Shown here: piece by piece, positions 1-11,398 of the stretch
How the letters are laid out: every line of letters begins with the position of its first letter
Numbering within the stretch: position 1 is the first letter of the stretch
Source: Zygnema cylindricum
Lineage: Eukaryota; Streptophyta; Zygnematophyceae; Zygnematales; Zygnemataceae
Assembly: GCA_037447655.1 (NCBI GenBank)
Contig: JBBHKE010002557.1
Coordinates: 62,001-126,000, forward strand
DNA length: 64,000 nucleotides
Reading direction: 5' to 3'
Notes under the pieces: model-generated
The model's input: only the letters and a program-made list of their open reading frames with translations
What the model was told of the DNA's origin: nothing
The model's database searches: none
Program-made: the position numbers and the translations under genes

Positions 1-7
1 TTAAGAA

Positions 8-1245
8 TTAACAATATCACCTTGCCCAAGAAAATAGAAATAAGAGATAAAATCAATGTTGATGGCAAAGCAAGCTACATATACCCCTGGAAGCAACAAT
101 AGCAAAAAGAGAAGGCGAAATCTCCCCCAATGGCACCGCAGACAAGTAATGCACCCCTTCACCCCTTGGTTCCAGCCAATCAGAATCGACCAGACTCCCC
201 TTGGTTCGAAACAGAAAAAGTCCAAACCGCCCAAAAGATTGATAGTGGCAACTACCCTCCGAGCTGCGATTTCCACAAAAGACAGTTCCAAACCAAGATG
301 GCAATAGAGTCATACACACCACGACAAAGATTCTCCAAAAGAAAGTTTGTTGGAATTTTCTAGGGTTTTTATCAAGAGACAGTACTGATAAGCAGCCTAT
401 CTTCTTTGGCCCCAAGTGCCTTATACATCACTGTTCGTCCGGTTTGAAGACCACACGTCAACGCTATCAATTTAGTTAATCACCGGAGAGCAGATTTTAA
501 TGAATTGAGATCAGACCTAAGCTTCCGTACGACACTTGGGGCAAAAAGTTCTACTCCAGATTGCGGCTAGATCCGCAACCTAAAGTCAAAGTTGGTTCCA
601 CTATTAAACCACAAAGTACCGAAAAGACATGCACTAGCCAAACATCAACCTCATGTAATTAGTGGAATAAATTGATATTGGACCTGCAATGGATTCCTAC
701 TAACATTTAACAGCATTATCAAAATGACAGTCCGGAAAGTGTCGTGGCGTTCCACAATGTACCCTCCAAAAGGGCTGGTGGAACCGGGTTGTATGTTGCA
801 CCATGGCATAGTTTGAGATGCAATAACTCCGTGGTCTGGTCTTCGTTAGACGAGAAAAAAATTGTGTTGCGCTCAGTTCAAGACCTCAAGGATCTGGCCG
901 GTTTGGGGCACTCCTCCCTCCATACACAGGTAACCGTACAAGGTTGAAGTGGCTCCGATATATTAGATAGACAAGGGTGTACTGACACTGCCCACGAGCG
1001 TGACAGCTGTCGAGCATACCTTAGAACTATAAAGTGAGACCCACAACCCACCTTAGTTGGTGTGGGAGTCCTACAAATGGCCTAGATGCGGGTGCTTTCC
1101 ATGATAGTGACAATGCCCATTTCGGCCTCCAAATCCCCCGAGGAAATGCATGCAAAACAAAAGAGACAATGGATCCCGCAAGGGAAATGAAAGCTTGGGG
1201 AGGTGAAAAAGATATCCAAAACCCACCTCTAGGGCTAATATCCCA
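8..1245 (-). repeat. 3' LTR of gypsy element 1
   Basis: The reverse complement matches the plus-strand LTR at 15,334-16,620 along most of its length. It includes the same outer end GGTGATATTGTTAA and the same inner end next to a polypurine tract (plus-strand pyrimidines at about 1,247-1,262). The termini read TTGGGATATCA...TGATATTGTTAA, so the ends share an inverted ATATCA but do not finish with canonical CA. The first seven bases of the window appear to lie outside the LTR. Confidence 0.8.
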
Positions 1246-1289
1246 ATTTCCCCCCCTCTTAGTCCACCCTGACTAAGATTTAAATTTAC

Positions 1290-1500
1290 CTGCCAAATTT
1301 ACATTTCCCACAGAACAAAGGGCTTTGTGGTTGAGTGTGCGGTTCTAAGAGGAGGGGATATATGTTGTATGTCAGCATTAGCTACATTGGTCACAGACCA
1401 AGACAAGTTCTAGTGATGATGACGTCGTGCAGTTCGAGGAGCAAGAAGGAGGGTCAGCAAAGTAAGTTAGATGGAAAGTGGGTTCGTCTTCTAATCCTCG
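1290..1500 (-). pseudogene. C-terminal PHD finger of gypsy element 1 (broken)
   Basis: This lies between integrase and the polypurine tract. The minus-strand translation in two frames shows VCDQC followed by a His four residues on, and then FCGKC, matching the intact positions in the element-2 copy at 15,114-15,290. The segment carries stops and a frameshift. The zinc-ligand spacing resembles a C4HC3 PHD finger, a family that usually reads the histone H3 tail. On its own this copy is weak evidence. Alignment with element 2 is what makes the call. Confidence 0.55.
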
Positions 1501-1989
1501 AAGATGGCAAGGGGATACATTGATCTAATTCTCCTTGATTCTCCGGTTATCTTTTCCTTCCAAGGTGAGAACTCCTTTATTGGAAACGCTCACCACTTTT
1601 AAAATCACTCGCCCGACAGAAATATCTAACATGTCCTATTTCTGCTGCATCCGATACACAAAATCTACGGGCATGAATCACCCTTGCCGAGGTACATAGT
1701 TCTCGCTCTTGCGTTGAGAATACCATAACTGTGTTGATGCTACGCTGCTTGGAAATTTCCCATGGCGAGAGGCATCTCTCTGTGGAACACTTTGGCTTTG
1801 TCAGCGATCTATTTCTTGATTGTCCCGTGATTATCCATCTCTGGGAGGACCACTCTTGAGGCGGAAGCAGCGCCGATAAGGATGGGATGTCGTCCAAATA
1901 AAATGAAGTAAGGGCTATAAGAGTGGAGAGAGGCTTGCTGGCTGAACCTGTATCCTATGGCAATCCACGGCACCCGCATGTCCGACTCC

Positions 1990-2830
1990 CTAAATCTTTT
2001 TCAATTGCATATTTCCGTGGTGATCGCTTCACTATCTGTACTCACCTTTCACCCAAACGGTCGACTTAGGGGTGGTCGCGACTGGTAAGTTGATGGTCAA
2101 TGAGACATTTCTCTAAAAGGGTTGAGAATTCTCGAGCAAATTCAGATCCTTGATCTGTTAGAACTTAGGCAGGCGCTCCAAATTGTGAAAACACTCTTTG
2201 AAGGAAGGCATCTACAATAGCTTTAGATTCCTTCCGTGGCAAGACTACCGACTCGATCCACTTTGAAAAATGTTCTATCATGACAAGAACAAAGCGGTTT
2301 CCCCGTCTGCTGGTTGGAAAGGGACCTAGAAGATCTAAAGACCATCGATAAAATATTCCCCGGATGGGAATAGAATGAAGCTCAGTCCCCCTCTTCTTGT
2401 CAAAAGCTACCTTAACTCGATCGCAAGATGTGCATGTCTGTAGAATCCGGTTAACTTGGGCCTGAAGCCCGTGCCACGAATAAGATCTTGTGACCAAGGA
2501 TGTGGTCCGTTTCTGGCCGAAGTGACCACATTGCTGATGGAGGCGAGAGATCAAAGTTTCTCGATTTGAGGGAGGGGGAGCCACTTTCCTTTTCCTAACA
2601 GCCCATTTCCAGAGGAGAATGCCTTTGTCCTAGTTATAGGTCGCCATTCGAGTTTGTACTTGGGACAATTGAATTCCAGCTAGGTGAGGAAAAGATGAAC
2701 CCTGCTGGATGGATTGGAGAGAATTGGGATTGTTCCAGATATCCTTCCCTCCGACTCCTACTGATGCTTGCCCCTTCACGTCTACTGCAAAAGTTGACAG
2801 TTCCCCCCTAGATTGGGGAAGCCATGCCAA
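1990..2830 (-). pseudogene. gypsy element 1 integrase
   Basis: The minus-strand ORF at 2,584-2,165 shows the integrase zinc-binding HHCC region (HQQCGHFGQKRT, then CTSCDR) and the start of the catalytic core (WSLDLLGPFP, then FVLVMIEHFSKWIE). The continuation below 2,165 has VLTDQG, which carries the second catalytic Asp, just after a stop. The linker upstream (2,830-2,630) joins it to RNase H. The retroviral-type integrase inserts element cDNA into chromosomes. Several stops interrupt it. Confidence 0.85.
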
Positions 2831-2842
2831 GGCAGAGGAGGC

Positions 2843-4640
2843 TCAAATATTCCCCAAACTGAGCTTGAGGTCCTCATCGTGACGAGCACCGGTAGAGTCT
2901 AGAGTGGAGGGGTCTGGATTCTGGCTGAGTCCATCGGCATTCATATAGATTTCACATGCCTCATGGATAATACTAAAATCGTATTTTTGCAGAATTAAAA
3001 CCCATTTGGTGAGTTTGTCGGTCAATTTACTGTTTTCCATGGTCCATTTTAGGGGTTAATGATAAACTATGAGGGTGAATCGTACTCCATATAGATAAGG
3101 TCGGAAATGCTGGATGGCCCACACTTCCGCGATAAGCTTTCAATGATAACCGTTATAATTTCGTTCTTCTCTGTTATTGCTCCTCTGGTGTAAGCCACCA
3201 AATATTCTACCCCTGCATCATCTATTTGTGCCATCACTGCCCCAAATCCAAACCTGCTCCAATCAGTGTAAAGGAGGAAATGTTTTGTGATGATCAGGCA
3301 TCCGGAGTACTAGGTGCTGTTTCATGGAATCCTTCAAGAATTGGAAGGATGTTTGCTGTTCCTTAGCCCACTACCACTCTTGGTCATTCCGTAGTAACAG
3401 ATTTAAGGGTTGAGCGTGACTGCTGAACTCGGGGATGAACTTGCGATAGCAAATAGCCAAACCCGAAAAAATACAAATGGCTGAGATGTCTTGAGGTGGA
3501 GGGAGAACGTCAAGGGCGGCTACCTTGACCATATAGGGACCCATTGTGCCGGGTGTAACCTCATGTCCCAGGTAAATTATTTTCTGTACTCCAAAAATAC
3601 CTTTGCCCGGGTGACATTTCAAACCCGCTGCTTGGAGGGCCTGGAGGACAATCTGTATGTGCTCCAAGTGCTTTTTGGATGTTTTTGAGAAAATAATAAC
3701 ATTGTCGATGTAGCATCTAGCGCAGTCAATTCCTCGGAGAAATTTGTCCATTGCTCGCTAAAACTTGGCAGGTGCGTTCTTCAATCCGAATGGCATGTAG
3801 AGCCACTTATACAACCAGGAATCTGCCTAAAATGTTGTTCTCTCCCGGTGTTTAGGTTCCATAGCAATTTTGTGAAACCCATTTTTCATGTGAAGGGTAG
3901 AGTATATTGTGGCCTCGGCAAGAGAGTCAAAAATCTCTTGCGGGGTCAGCATCAGATATGTGTTACGAATGGTGGTTGGTTCAGCATGCGATAGTCCCCA
4001 CACATCAAAAATCTAGTGTTTTCCCCGACGAATCTTTCTTGGGTGGGAGATCGGTTGGGGATGCAAACCCACGGAGTCTTGTACTTTCCTGCACCAATCG
4101 TGCTTCCACCAAGATTTTTACTTTTGTCGTGATTAATTATTTTTCCTTTAAGTTGAGTGGACACAACTTCTCCCAAACACTTGTCGTCTCATTTATCAAA
4201 TCAATACGTAAAGGTGTCTTTTTGTAAATGCCAACATCGATCTCTGACCAAGAAAACACTTTTTTGTTCTCCTCTAACAGTTTGGACAGCTAGGCCTTCT
4301 CCTAGGGTTCTAGCTGTTCCCTAAGGTCTAATCCAACTTTTCGGGTTCTTTCGCTGCCCATGCTTTTAGGGGCCTTCCCCAGTGAGAGATGTCATATTCT
4401 AGCTCTATCTGTGGGTCTTTTTCTCCTCCTGTTACGACGCTACTGCTCACAACTTCCGCTAAGTCGTCCCTTTCTAAGCCTGCGCTCCCCCCCTATGAGG
4501 AATCCGTTGATTTGGGTGAAATGCTGGGAATGGACAATATTGATGTCAAAGTCTTTCTCCTTTCCTCTCTCCCCCCCTCAAGCTACAAGTTGGCCTGTGT
4601 TGCTAACAACTTTGGAGCTTGAAGGTAACTAGCCCTGGAC
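2843..4640 (-). pseudogene. gypsy element 1 reverse transcriptase and RNase H
   Basis: Separate minus-strand ORFs show GDYRMLN (4,176-3,952), the palm motif as YIDNVIIFSKT (3,751-3,371) and the RNase H end KLTDKLTKWVLILQKYDF followed by NADGLSQ (3,040-2,843). The catalytic YxDD box reads YIDN, so one metal-binding Asp has been replaced by Asn, while element 2 keeps YIDD. Frames change repeatedly. RT and RNase H copy the element RNA into DNA, and this copy cannot be functional. Confidence 0.85.
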
Positions 4641-4729
4641 CGTGGAGACTGTAGACTAGAAAAGGCAAGAGAATGTTTTAACACCCATGTGCTTACATTC
4701 AGATCCATGCTCTGTCGAAGTAGGCTGCA

Positions 4730-5648
4730 CCTTAGGAGGTCTAAAATACTTGGTGCGACGGTTGTTGTAGGTCAGAATCCCATTGCCTGTTCTTGTTCCT
4801 ATACTATCGATGTTGTCGTGAGTCTAGCTTTGCTGGCGAATATCATTCATGCAGCTCTTTTGCGATATGCATAGCTGTTGGGGAAGGAAATCGAGGTTTT
4901 TAGGGCTTGCCTTGGGGTCCTTGGTTCGTTGCATTGGAAGAACGGGGGATTATCAACCTTGGTCGCTGGTGTGGCCATCTCCTTGGTCTGAGGATTTGTT
5001 GCAGAGTTGTCTGGGGATCTGTTTTGTGGTTCTATAAGAGTTGGTGGAGGACTGAAAAAAGGATTAGATTTGTCCAATAAGCCCGAAATTGGTGAGCCCT
5101 TGATCCCACTTGCGCTGCATCGAAAACAAGTGGAGCTCCCAAAACTTGCGTAAATTGGTTCTAGCTATTGGCGACCTGTTTTCTTTTATCATCTCCCGCG
5201 TGGACATTTTCGAAGACGTACCCCACTGGTGAGTCTTAGAACTGTGCAGCTGGGAAATTAATATGATCATGTGGAAGAAGGTTCGACTTCGGATGTCCTG
5301 ATGCCCTTCACCTTTTCTTGCTAGAGAGTATCCTTGACACGGCCATCCTGCTATTACCATATCTACTCTTTCCACCATGGCTAGATGGGGTTCCAGGATG
5401 TTGTCAACATTTTGGGGAAGACTTCGGTGAGCTCTGCAGATTGAAGATATGGGAAGTTGTTGGGGATACAATTGGTGAAGTTGTTGTAGTCGGTGTTCAC
5501 TAACAGCTTGGGCTTTCGGTGAGATTTCCACGGCTACATAAGACTTTACCTTATATCGTGCCTTCAAAACAACTTCTAGGTCCGAGTTCATTCCGAAGAA
5601 AACTGATAATATTCTGAGTCCGGAATTAGCAACTGATAGTGACACCAC
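4730..5648 (-). pseudogene. C5-cytosine DNA methyltransferase domain inside gypsy element 1
   Basis: The ORF starting at 5,648 shows methyltransferase motif I (LRILSVFFGMNSDLEVVLKA, then YVAVEIS for motif II) and motif IV (VIAGWPCQGYSLARKG), whose Cys is the catalytic nucleophile. After a frameshift near 5,225 the next frame gives motif VI (GYVFENVH) and a motif VIII-like GSRAHQFRAYWTNL. The order I-IV-VI-VIII is canonical and not circularly permuted as in plant DRM. The late AHxxRAYWxN pattern resembles DNMT3-like enzymes, while PCQ resembles DNMT1/CMT/Dnmt2. It lies between protease and RT of the retroelement. At least one frameshift and one stop inactivate it. Confidence 0.85.
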
Positions 5649-5849
5649 CTGTCAATTTTAATTTTTGGCTTTCGAGCAGAACCACCGAAGGTTCCGACTA
5701 AGGCTTGGAGGTCTTGTTCTTTGTAGAAACAGCCAAAAAAGACTCGTCCACTCCTCGCCAAAGTGTGGCTATCAGTGATAATCTGCTTTGGTATCCCTCT
5801 TCCCACTGCTTGGAAATATAGAATTGTTATATCACCTGGGGGATGTCTA

Positions 5850-6440
5850 TGGCGCTGGCGAGCAGTTTTGAAAGAGTGTGGGTGGCATAAACAGGATAAC
5901 ATCCGGAAACGGAAACATTGGTCTTCCCCGATTCCATAAATCCAAGGGTACCACCACCTTGGTCCCCTCCAGATTCTTAGGGTCCCGAACCGTAAACTTC
6001 TCCTTCCACACACTTAAATCCATATTCAACCTTGTCCAGGTGGCCATCCCCTGCAAAATTTCAAACTTCTTACCTTCCACCACCAAGAAGGAAAGTTGGA
6101 TTCGGACTCGCTGACCAGCCTCATCGAAGAACTCGATTAACATATCCTTGATGATCCCGTGAACTGTTTAGCTCCCTCTGCTAACCGTTCTTAGGCATAT
6201 GTTACTGGGGCAGATCGCTGGCTGGAGTTCCTCGGGCATCTGCGGCAAAGCCGAAGTAGTCATCAGATTTGGTAGTGCTCTGGTGTTGACCATAGCATCT
6301 TGGTATCCTCCGTATCCGTTGAGTTTGAAATTTTCTGTCTGGTTGAGGATAAGCGCCACAGATGACTTCTTATACTCCTTATCCATCATAGGGGTCTTAG
6401 TATCTGCGGACAAAAAGACTGACCTGGGCTGGTTTGCCAA
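5850..6440 (-). pseudogene. gypsy element 1 aspartic protease region
   Basis: The minus-strand ORF at 6,143-5,847 reads VRIQLSFLVVEGKKFEIL followed by QGMATWTRLNMDLSV. This resembles the C-terminal half of retropepsins (FLVV...ILLG...W) and has a close counterpart at the start of element 2 (10,925-11,040). The ORF at 6,440-6,168 lies where the N-terminal half and active-site Asp should be, but I cannot find a clear D-S/T-G triplet. Assignment rests on position and the C-terminal half. Confidence 0.55.
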
Positions 6441-7133
6441 GTCTCTTTTCTCCCTTTCCGAGTGAATTTCCTCTGTGAGTGCCTGAATGAGGATTCTGAA
6501 TGAGGATTTTTTTAGGCAGGTTATGGGAAGAAGCCAGTGCTTTTACATGGGTTAGGGCGTAAGGCATGAGGTGCCTTACTAGCATAACTATTGGTTTGGA
6601 GGAAATATGTTGAGTTTTTGGCGACAAAGTTGGGGAACTTGGTTCTGCAGCTTTCTTCTGCTCCCCCCTCCCTTGCTTCCTCACACCCCTCCCTTGCTTC
6701 CTCACTTTCGTTGTCTGATTCGAATGCGGGAGGTGTTTTTGGTGTGTTATTTTCCGCAGGTTCCGCAGTATGATATTTGAACATATCTTGGTTGCTCCGT
6801 TTTCGGTCCTCTTCTACCTGTTTTCCCTTCCCCCTTTGTCTATTTGTTTGGTAGTTTTCTAATTTGAGAAGAAATTTTTTTCACCAGGGGGAGGCGGATT
6901 CATAGGTTTGATCCCGAGACGGATGTTGTCGTTCAGAATCACCGTCCGGGGAGTGAAAGACTGTGGTCCCGTGACCTTTCTGTGATGGTCTCCTTCTGCT
7001 AGTCATTGCCTCTCCTTTCTATGCTCCGTCGTGGAGTTTCGAAGTTGTCTGCGATTGTCTCCCACGCCCACATTCGAAGCTCCTGACATAAAGGTACGAA
7101 CATGGTGAGCATTAGGAGGTTCCACTTCCCACC

Positions 7134-8090
7134 CTATAACATCGTCATCGTCTCCACCTGACGTGGCTTATTTTTCAAGCTTCGCTCGCTTCTGTAGTTA
7201 CTCGTGTTTTCTTCGTTGGAGTTTTTGAGCGTCCGTTTGAGCAAGAGTCGGGAGGCATATCCTAAACGCAGTGCTGCCAATTCTGCAGCCATCGCGGCTA
7301 GTTGCTGGCTATGTTGCTGGATGATATTCTCCGGGGTGAGTCTTGCTTGATTCGCTGGTGTTCGTTCTGTTATGTTCATGGTGCGACGCCCCCAAGGGTA
7401 AAGGAGCTGAAGGGGGAGAGGATTCACGGCTGTTTCTCCTTCGCTAGTAAATAGAGCGTACTGCATCATCTCCTTCAAGACTCCATTTTTCCAGAAACAT
7501 TGCCCCTTTTTGTGTCACAGGAAACCGCACGCCTCACACTTCGAGCCATCGGTGGTGTATTTGACCCTTAACTCATTGGAGATTTGCGCATCATCGAATT
7601 TTGGGAGTTTGATTTGTTGCAGCTGAGCTTGAGATATTTTGCCAGTTTCGGACCGGGGAGTTGGACGGTAATTGTCCTTGATTGCCGTTGTTTTGTCTTT
7701 TGATCCTCCTCTTTGTTTGCGTTCCATCAATTTCCTTGTTCTTTCAGCTCTCTCTTTTTCCCATTCATTCTGCTTTAGGGCAAGTTCGGGTTTTAACTTC
7801 CGTGGGCAGCGCTTCCATCCATGACTTGTTTGCTGATAGTTGAGACAATTGTAGAGGAAGACGCGCTCATCTGCCCCCATGGCCAGCTTGGCCTCTTTGT
7901 TTGCCTCCTGCTTTCCTTTAAGCTTCCGCAAAGCCTGCAGTTCGGCCTATTCCTCCTAGTGCAAAGAGCTCTCTCCAATAAACCCTGCAAAATTAGCGCG
8001 ATCTTTTCTTGTGACTGTTTTTTCCCGGGCTTCACTATGGACGAAGTGGTCGTACAGTTTCATGGCGACTAGCGAAATCTCTTTAGCAGT
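7134..8090 (-). pseudogene. gypsy element 1 gag, nucleocapsid part with two zinc knuckles
   Basis: The ORF at 7,931-7,515 contains NCLNYQQTSHGWKRC, a CCHC knuckle (C-x2-C-x4-H-x4-C) in which the second Cys has become Tyr. Its end continues through a stop as KCEACGFL-stop-HKKGQC, a second C-x2-C-x4-H-x4-C knuckle. The next ORF (7,478-7,134) is a short charged segment containing QQLAAMAAELAALRLG. CCHC knuckles in gag bind element RNA. The frame is broken by stops. Confidence 0.65.
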
Positions 8091-8094
8091 TGTT

Positions 8095-10446
8095 TTAATA
8101 TCCTGGATGGTCTAGCCTGCAATCAATTGTCGAGGGCAATCTTCCCCGTGGGCCCAAAAGAATTTCGGACTGCGATGTATTATTTAGTGGCCATAGACAG
8201 TAGATCGATGGTTGAAAGTTTTGTCTTTTGACAAATGCTTGACAACCTGTTAAAAAGAGTTTGCAGTGTTTCAGTTTTCGGACACCGAAATTTCGTAAAT
8301 TCTTTGCTAGCAAATTCATTCCTCTCAATGTAGAGGAGCCTCCAAGTTCAAAAGAGTAGTGAAGGGTGTAGGGTTTGCTACCATCTTGGTGGCAACCTTG
8401 GCGTCGTGGACAGCCTGCAGCTAATTAACATACGCTAGCCCTTGGGCTTGTAATTTCATTTTTTCGATGAATACAGGCGTTAGAAGAACGTTCGCAGCCG
8501 CGGCGAGATATCGTTCTGGCTGCAAGACTGCGGCGTTGAGAGCCGCGTCGGAAATCTTCATGGTTGGTGCCATTAGAAGGGGTTGACATTCTTTGTAGTC
8601 CGCCAGCGCTCTCGCAGAGGTAGTTTTCCATCATCGGGAAAAGTGTTGTTTCGAAGTCATCCAGGATAGCTCCTACTCGGTATTTGTTGATCTTAGACAG
8701 GATGAAATATTTCCACAACAATTCAAAATCCGAAAATGCTATCCCCGAACAATCCAGTGTAGAGATCTGGACATCTCCCATCTCTTTCTCTTCCTCTGCG
8801 AGATTGGTGAATTGTGGCGAGGCCGGTATGGTGGGGCTGACAAACTGAGCCTGCGAAATTGCTCCTGGATCTACACATTCTGGATCTGAACCGCTTCCTC
8901 CTCCGATAAGAAGGGCGGGTGTAACAGCTGTGATCCCCCCCCCCACTGAGGATGGTCTTGCTGTTAGAGGAGGTGTTAGATTTCTAGCTCCTCTATATCC
9001 AGGAGAGTATTGTTCCTCCTTTACCACTTTCTCCACGGATGGGATGTGGAGATGAGGTTTGTTCAAAGGTCTTTGGGAAATAAGTGGTGACGGAGACGGA
9101 GACAGAAGCTGTTGGGGCCTTGTAAGATAAGGCGTTTGTCTCTTAGGTCATCTCCTAGAGGTCTAAAAAGATGGAGTTCCTGAGCAGGAAAAAAGAGAAC
9201 GTCGGTGAGGAGGAGAATAGGCAGGGATGGATTGGTTTCTTAAGACAAGCGGGTTGGGAGATCCACAGTTTGCGGCAGCTAGGAAATGAGGTGGCGTAAT
9301 GAGGTTATGTAATTCCCCCCCCTTTCCCGCAGAAGAGGGGTATCCCGGCTCCATTCTGAGAGAGAAATACTTGGTTTGTTGCATGTGGTAAGGTTGGTTT
9401 ACTGCATTACTTCATATGGATGCGACCTTGTCCCTGATGTAGTGGACCTCAGCCCATTGAGAAGTCCAGTGGACCTGCATCGAGCTTCCTGAATAAGGTT
9501 CAATTCTTGTTCCCATAAAGCCCGTCTTTCCTTCTCTAGTGCCTCCCAATCTATCGTAAATGGTCTAACCCCCGACGTAGGCTGACCCTAAGCTTTCACT
9601 ATCTCCACCAACTCATGTGTTCTACTAACCACCTTAGTTAGATCTGCAATCCCCATGCCCGCAACCTCTATATTTGTTTCTTTGCCCCGCAAGAATCCTT
9701 GTGAAGGTCACACAGTTGGTACATCTGGAGGAGACAGTCTAGGTGCGAAGGTCACCGGAGGAGGGAAAGTCTCCTCTTTCACAACGCGTGCGAACCTCCC
9801 TTTGCTGTCCCCGGTGGTCAAACCGCTTACACTTCTGGGTCTCTGGAGAATGCCTCCGACTGACTCCTTCCCCATCCCAAGCAGGGGAAGTAGTTCGACC
9901 TCGGGTTAACCTGCTAGTAGTAGTATCTTCCAATTTTTGGGACTTGCGAGCGTGCGGGCACTCTACTGGGTCTGCCCGGTACTGACTTAGATGAACAACT
10001 TTCAGATGAACTACTGAGAATCTCAACTATCCCCCCTACACGCTAGACCACCCTAAGTTGATCTGTGCTTGCCACCCTTTGAACTAACTCTTTTTTGACC
10101 CCTAACTCATGCAGATTGTGGAGTGCAAAGAGTTCTTTCCTCCCAAGACGGCGGGGAACTGTCAACATAGCTCGGTCTATGGGGGTCTCAGCCTTGGGAA
10201 CCTTCGACCAAGTATCGAACCATATATTGGAAAGTGACTTGTGAACGACTCCTTGTGAGCTAATGCTTTTTGACGAGCCGTAGGGGATGACTTCTTCCAC
10301 TCCTTCACCCGGACTCTGGCGACCTCGGCCAAAGAGGGAAATTGTTCGGGCGTCAGGCTAAGAGGAGGTGAGGGCGCGGATGTCCCGAGGGGTTCCTTCG
10401 CAGGCGAATCAAACACAGAGGCCATAGGGAATTCCTCCTCCATCAT
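8095..10446 (-). pseudogene. gypsy element 1 gag, N-terminal and capsid-like part
   Basis: Minus-strand ORFs at 10,446-10,177, 10,300-10,043, 9,066-8,425 and 8,328-8,095 lie upstream of the zinc knuckles in the gag position. The first is rich in Pro/Ser and charged residues. The last (AKNLRNFGVRKLKHCKLFL in part) resembles the helical retrotransposon-gag region in composition only. I infer gag from position; no diagnostic motif is visible. 9,067-9,738 holds only broken fragments. Confidence 0.45.
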
Positions 10447-10837
10447 CTGTGACTCTTTTTCCTGAACAAAAGTATCCAGACTACCCTGCTCCCCAGATCA
10501 GATTTCTGGAGCCCATTTCCTGAGCTTCTCCACCTACCATTTAGTGATGGCTAAAGGACAAAACTTTCGGAACAGTCGGTAAAGAGAACCCTAACTCCTC
10601 TTAAGAACTGAGGGTCCCAAAATTTGAAGCTTCTATCCCCTCTAATCCAAGGAGACAGGACGATTTTCAATACTATACTACTTTGGCAGAAGTCTGACAA
10701 GAGCCTACTCAATATCCACGATTGGGCCCAGGGGATCTAGGCAGTCTACTCCAGTGAAAACGCACCCATAAAGCGCCACCAAAATGAACCCTGAAATACA
10801 CTTCCACACAGATATAATAGAAATAACGAATCGGCTG
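10447..10837 (-). other. Leader of gypsy element 1
   Basis: There is no gene here. The stretch lies between the putative gag start (10,446) and the 5' LTR remnant, where the untranslated leader and primer-binding site belong. I could not recognise a tRNA-complementary primer site at the LTR edge. Confidence 0.35.
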
Positions 10838-10925
10838 TTTCAGAATTAACAATATCACCTTGCTTAAGAATCAAGATTATTGCCCCATAATATCACCAGT
10901 CAATCAGAACCAACCAGACTCCCCT
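10838..10925 (-). repeat. Shortened 5' LTR remnant and junction of the two gypsy elements
   Basis: GAATTAACAATATCACCTTGC repeats the outer end of the LTR at 1-30. A few tens of bases on, AATCAGAACCAACCAGACTC matches LTR bases around 177-197, so most of the LTR is deleted. At about 10,923 the sequence changes directly into protease-coding sequence on the plus strand, which marks a rearrangement breakpoint. Confidence 0.65.
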
Positions 10926-11140
10926 TACGCCAGCCAACAGGTGAAAATTGAGCTTCCCTTCTTAGTGGTAGAAAGAACTCAATTTGAAATTCGGTTGGGA
11001 ATGACAACTTGGACACGGCTGAATATGGGTTTAAGCGTGTGAAAAGAACAATTTACCGTTTGGGACCTCGGTAATCCCGAAGGAACCAAAGTGGTGTTCC
11101 TTACGATTTATGGAACCGGGGGAAGACAAATGTTTCGCTG
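10925..11140 (+). pseudogene. gypsy element 2 protease C-terminal half
   Basis: VKIELPFLVVERTQFEI followed by GMTTWTRLNMGLSV is the counterpart of the element-1 protease segment. A TGA follows at about 11,041, and the same frame continues with EQFTVWDLGN. The N-terminal half with the active-site Asp is missing because the element is cut here. Confidence 0.6.
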
Positions 11141-11398
11141 TCGGGTTGCTACCCTGTGTATACTACATCCTCTCCGACGGAACTATTTTAGAGTTCCACA
11201 GATATAGCAGAAGAGATCTAGCAATTCCCCATTTCCAAGCGGTGGGAAGAGAAATACAAAAATAGATTATTACAGGTGGCGAATCTCTGACTGGGAGTGG
11301 ATCAAACGTTCTCAACTTTATCCTTAAAAAACACAGTTTCCACCATCAGGTGAGTGGCATCGAAAGAGAAGTAAAATAGCGAGAAATGCAACAGACAA

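Larger units (their letters stand above)
8..10925 (-). mobile_element. Ty3/gypsy LTR element 1 carrying a DNA methyltransferase (decayed)
   Basis: Read on the minus strand the order is gag (about 10,446-7,134), aspartic protease (6,440-5,850), C5-cytosine methyltransferase (5,648-4,730), reverse transcriptase and RNase H (about 4,640-2,843), integrase (2,830-1,990), PHD-type zinc finger (1,500-1,290), polypurine tract and 3' LTR. RT before integrase is the Ty3/gypsy order. Every domain is split by stops and frameshifts, so the element is inactive. Its 5' LTR survives only as a shortened piece at 10,838-10,925, where a related element begins on the other strand. The methyltransferase between protease and RT is the unusual feature. 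Confidence 0.88.
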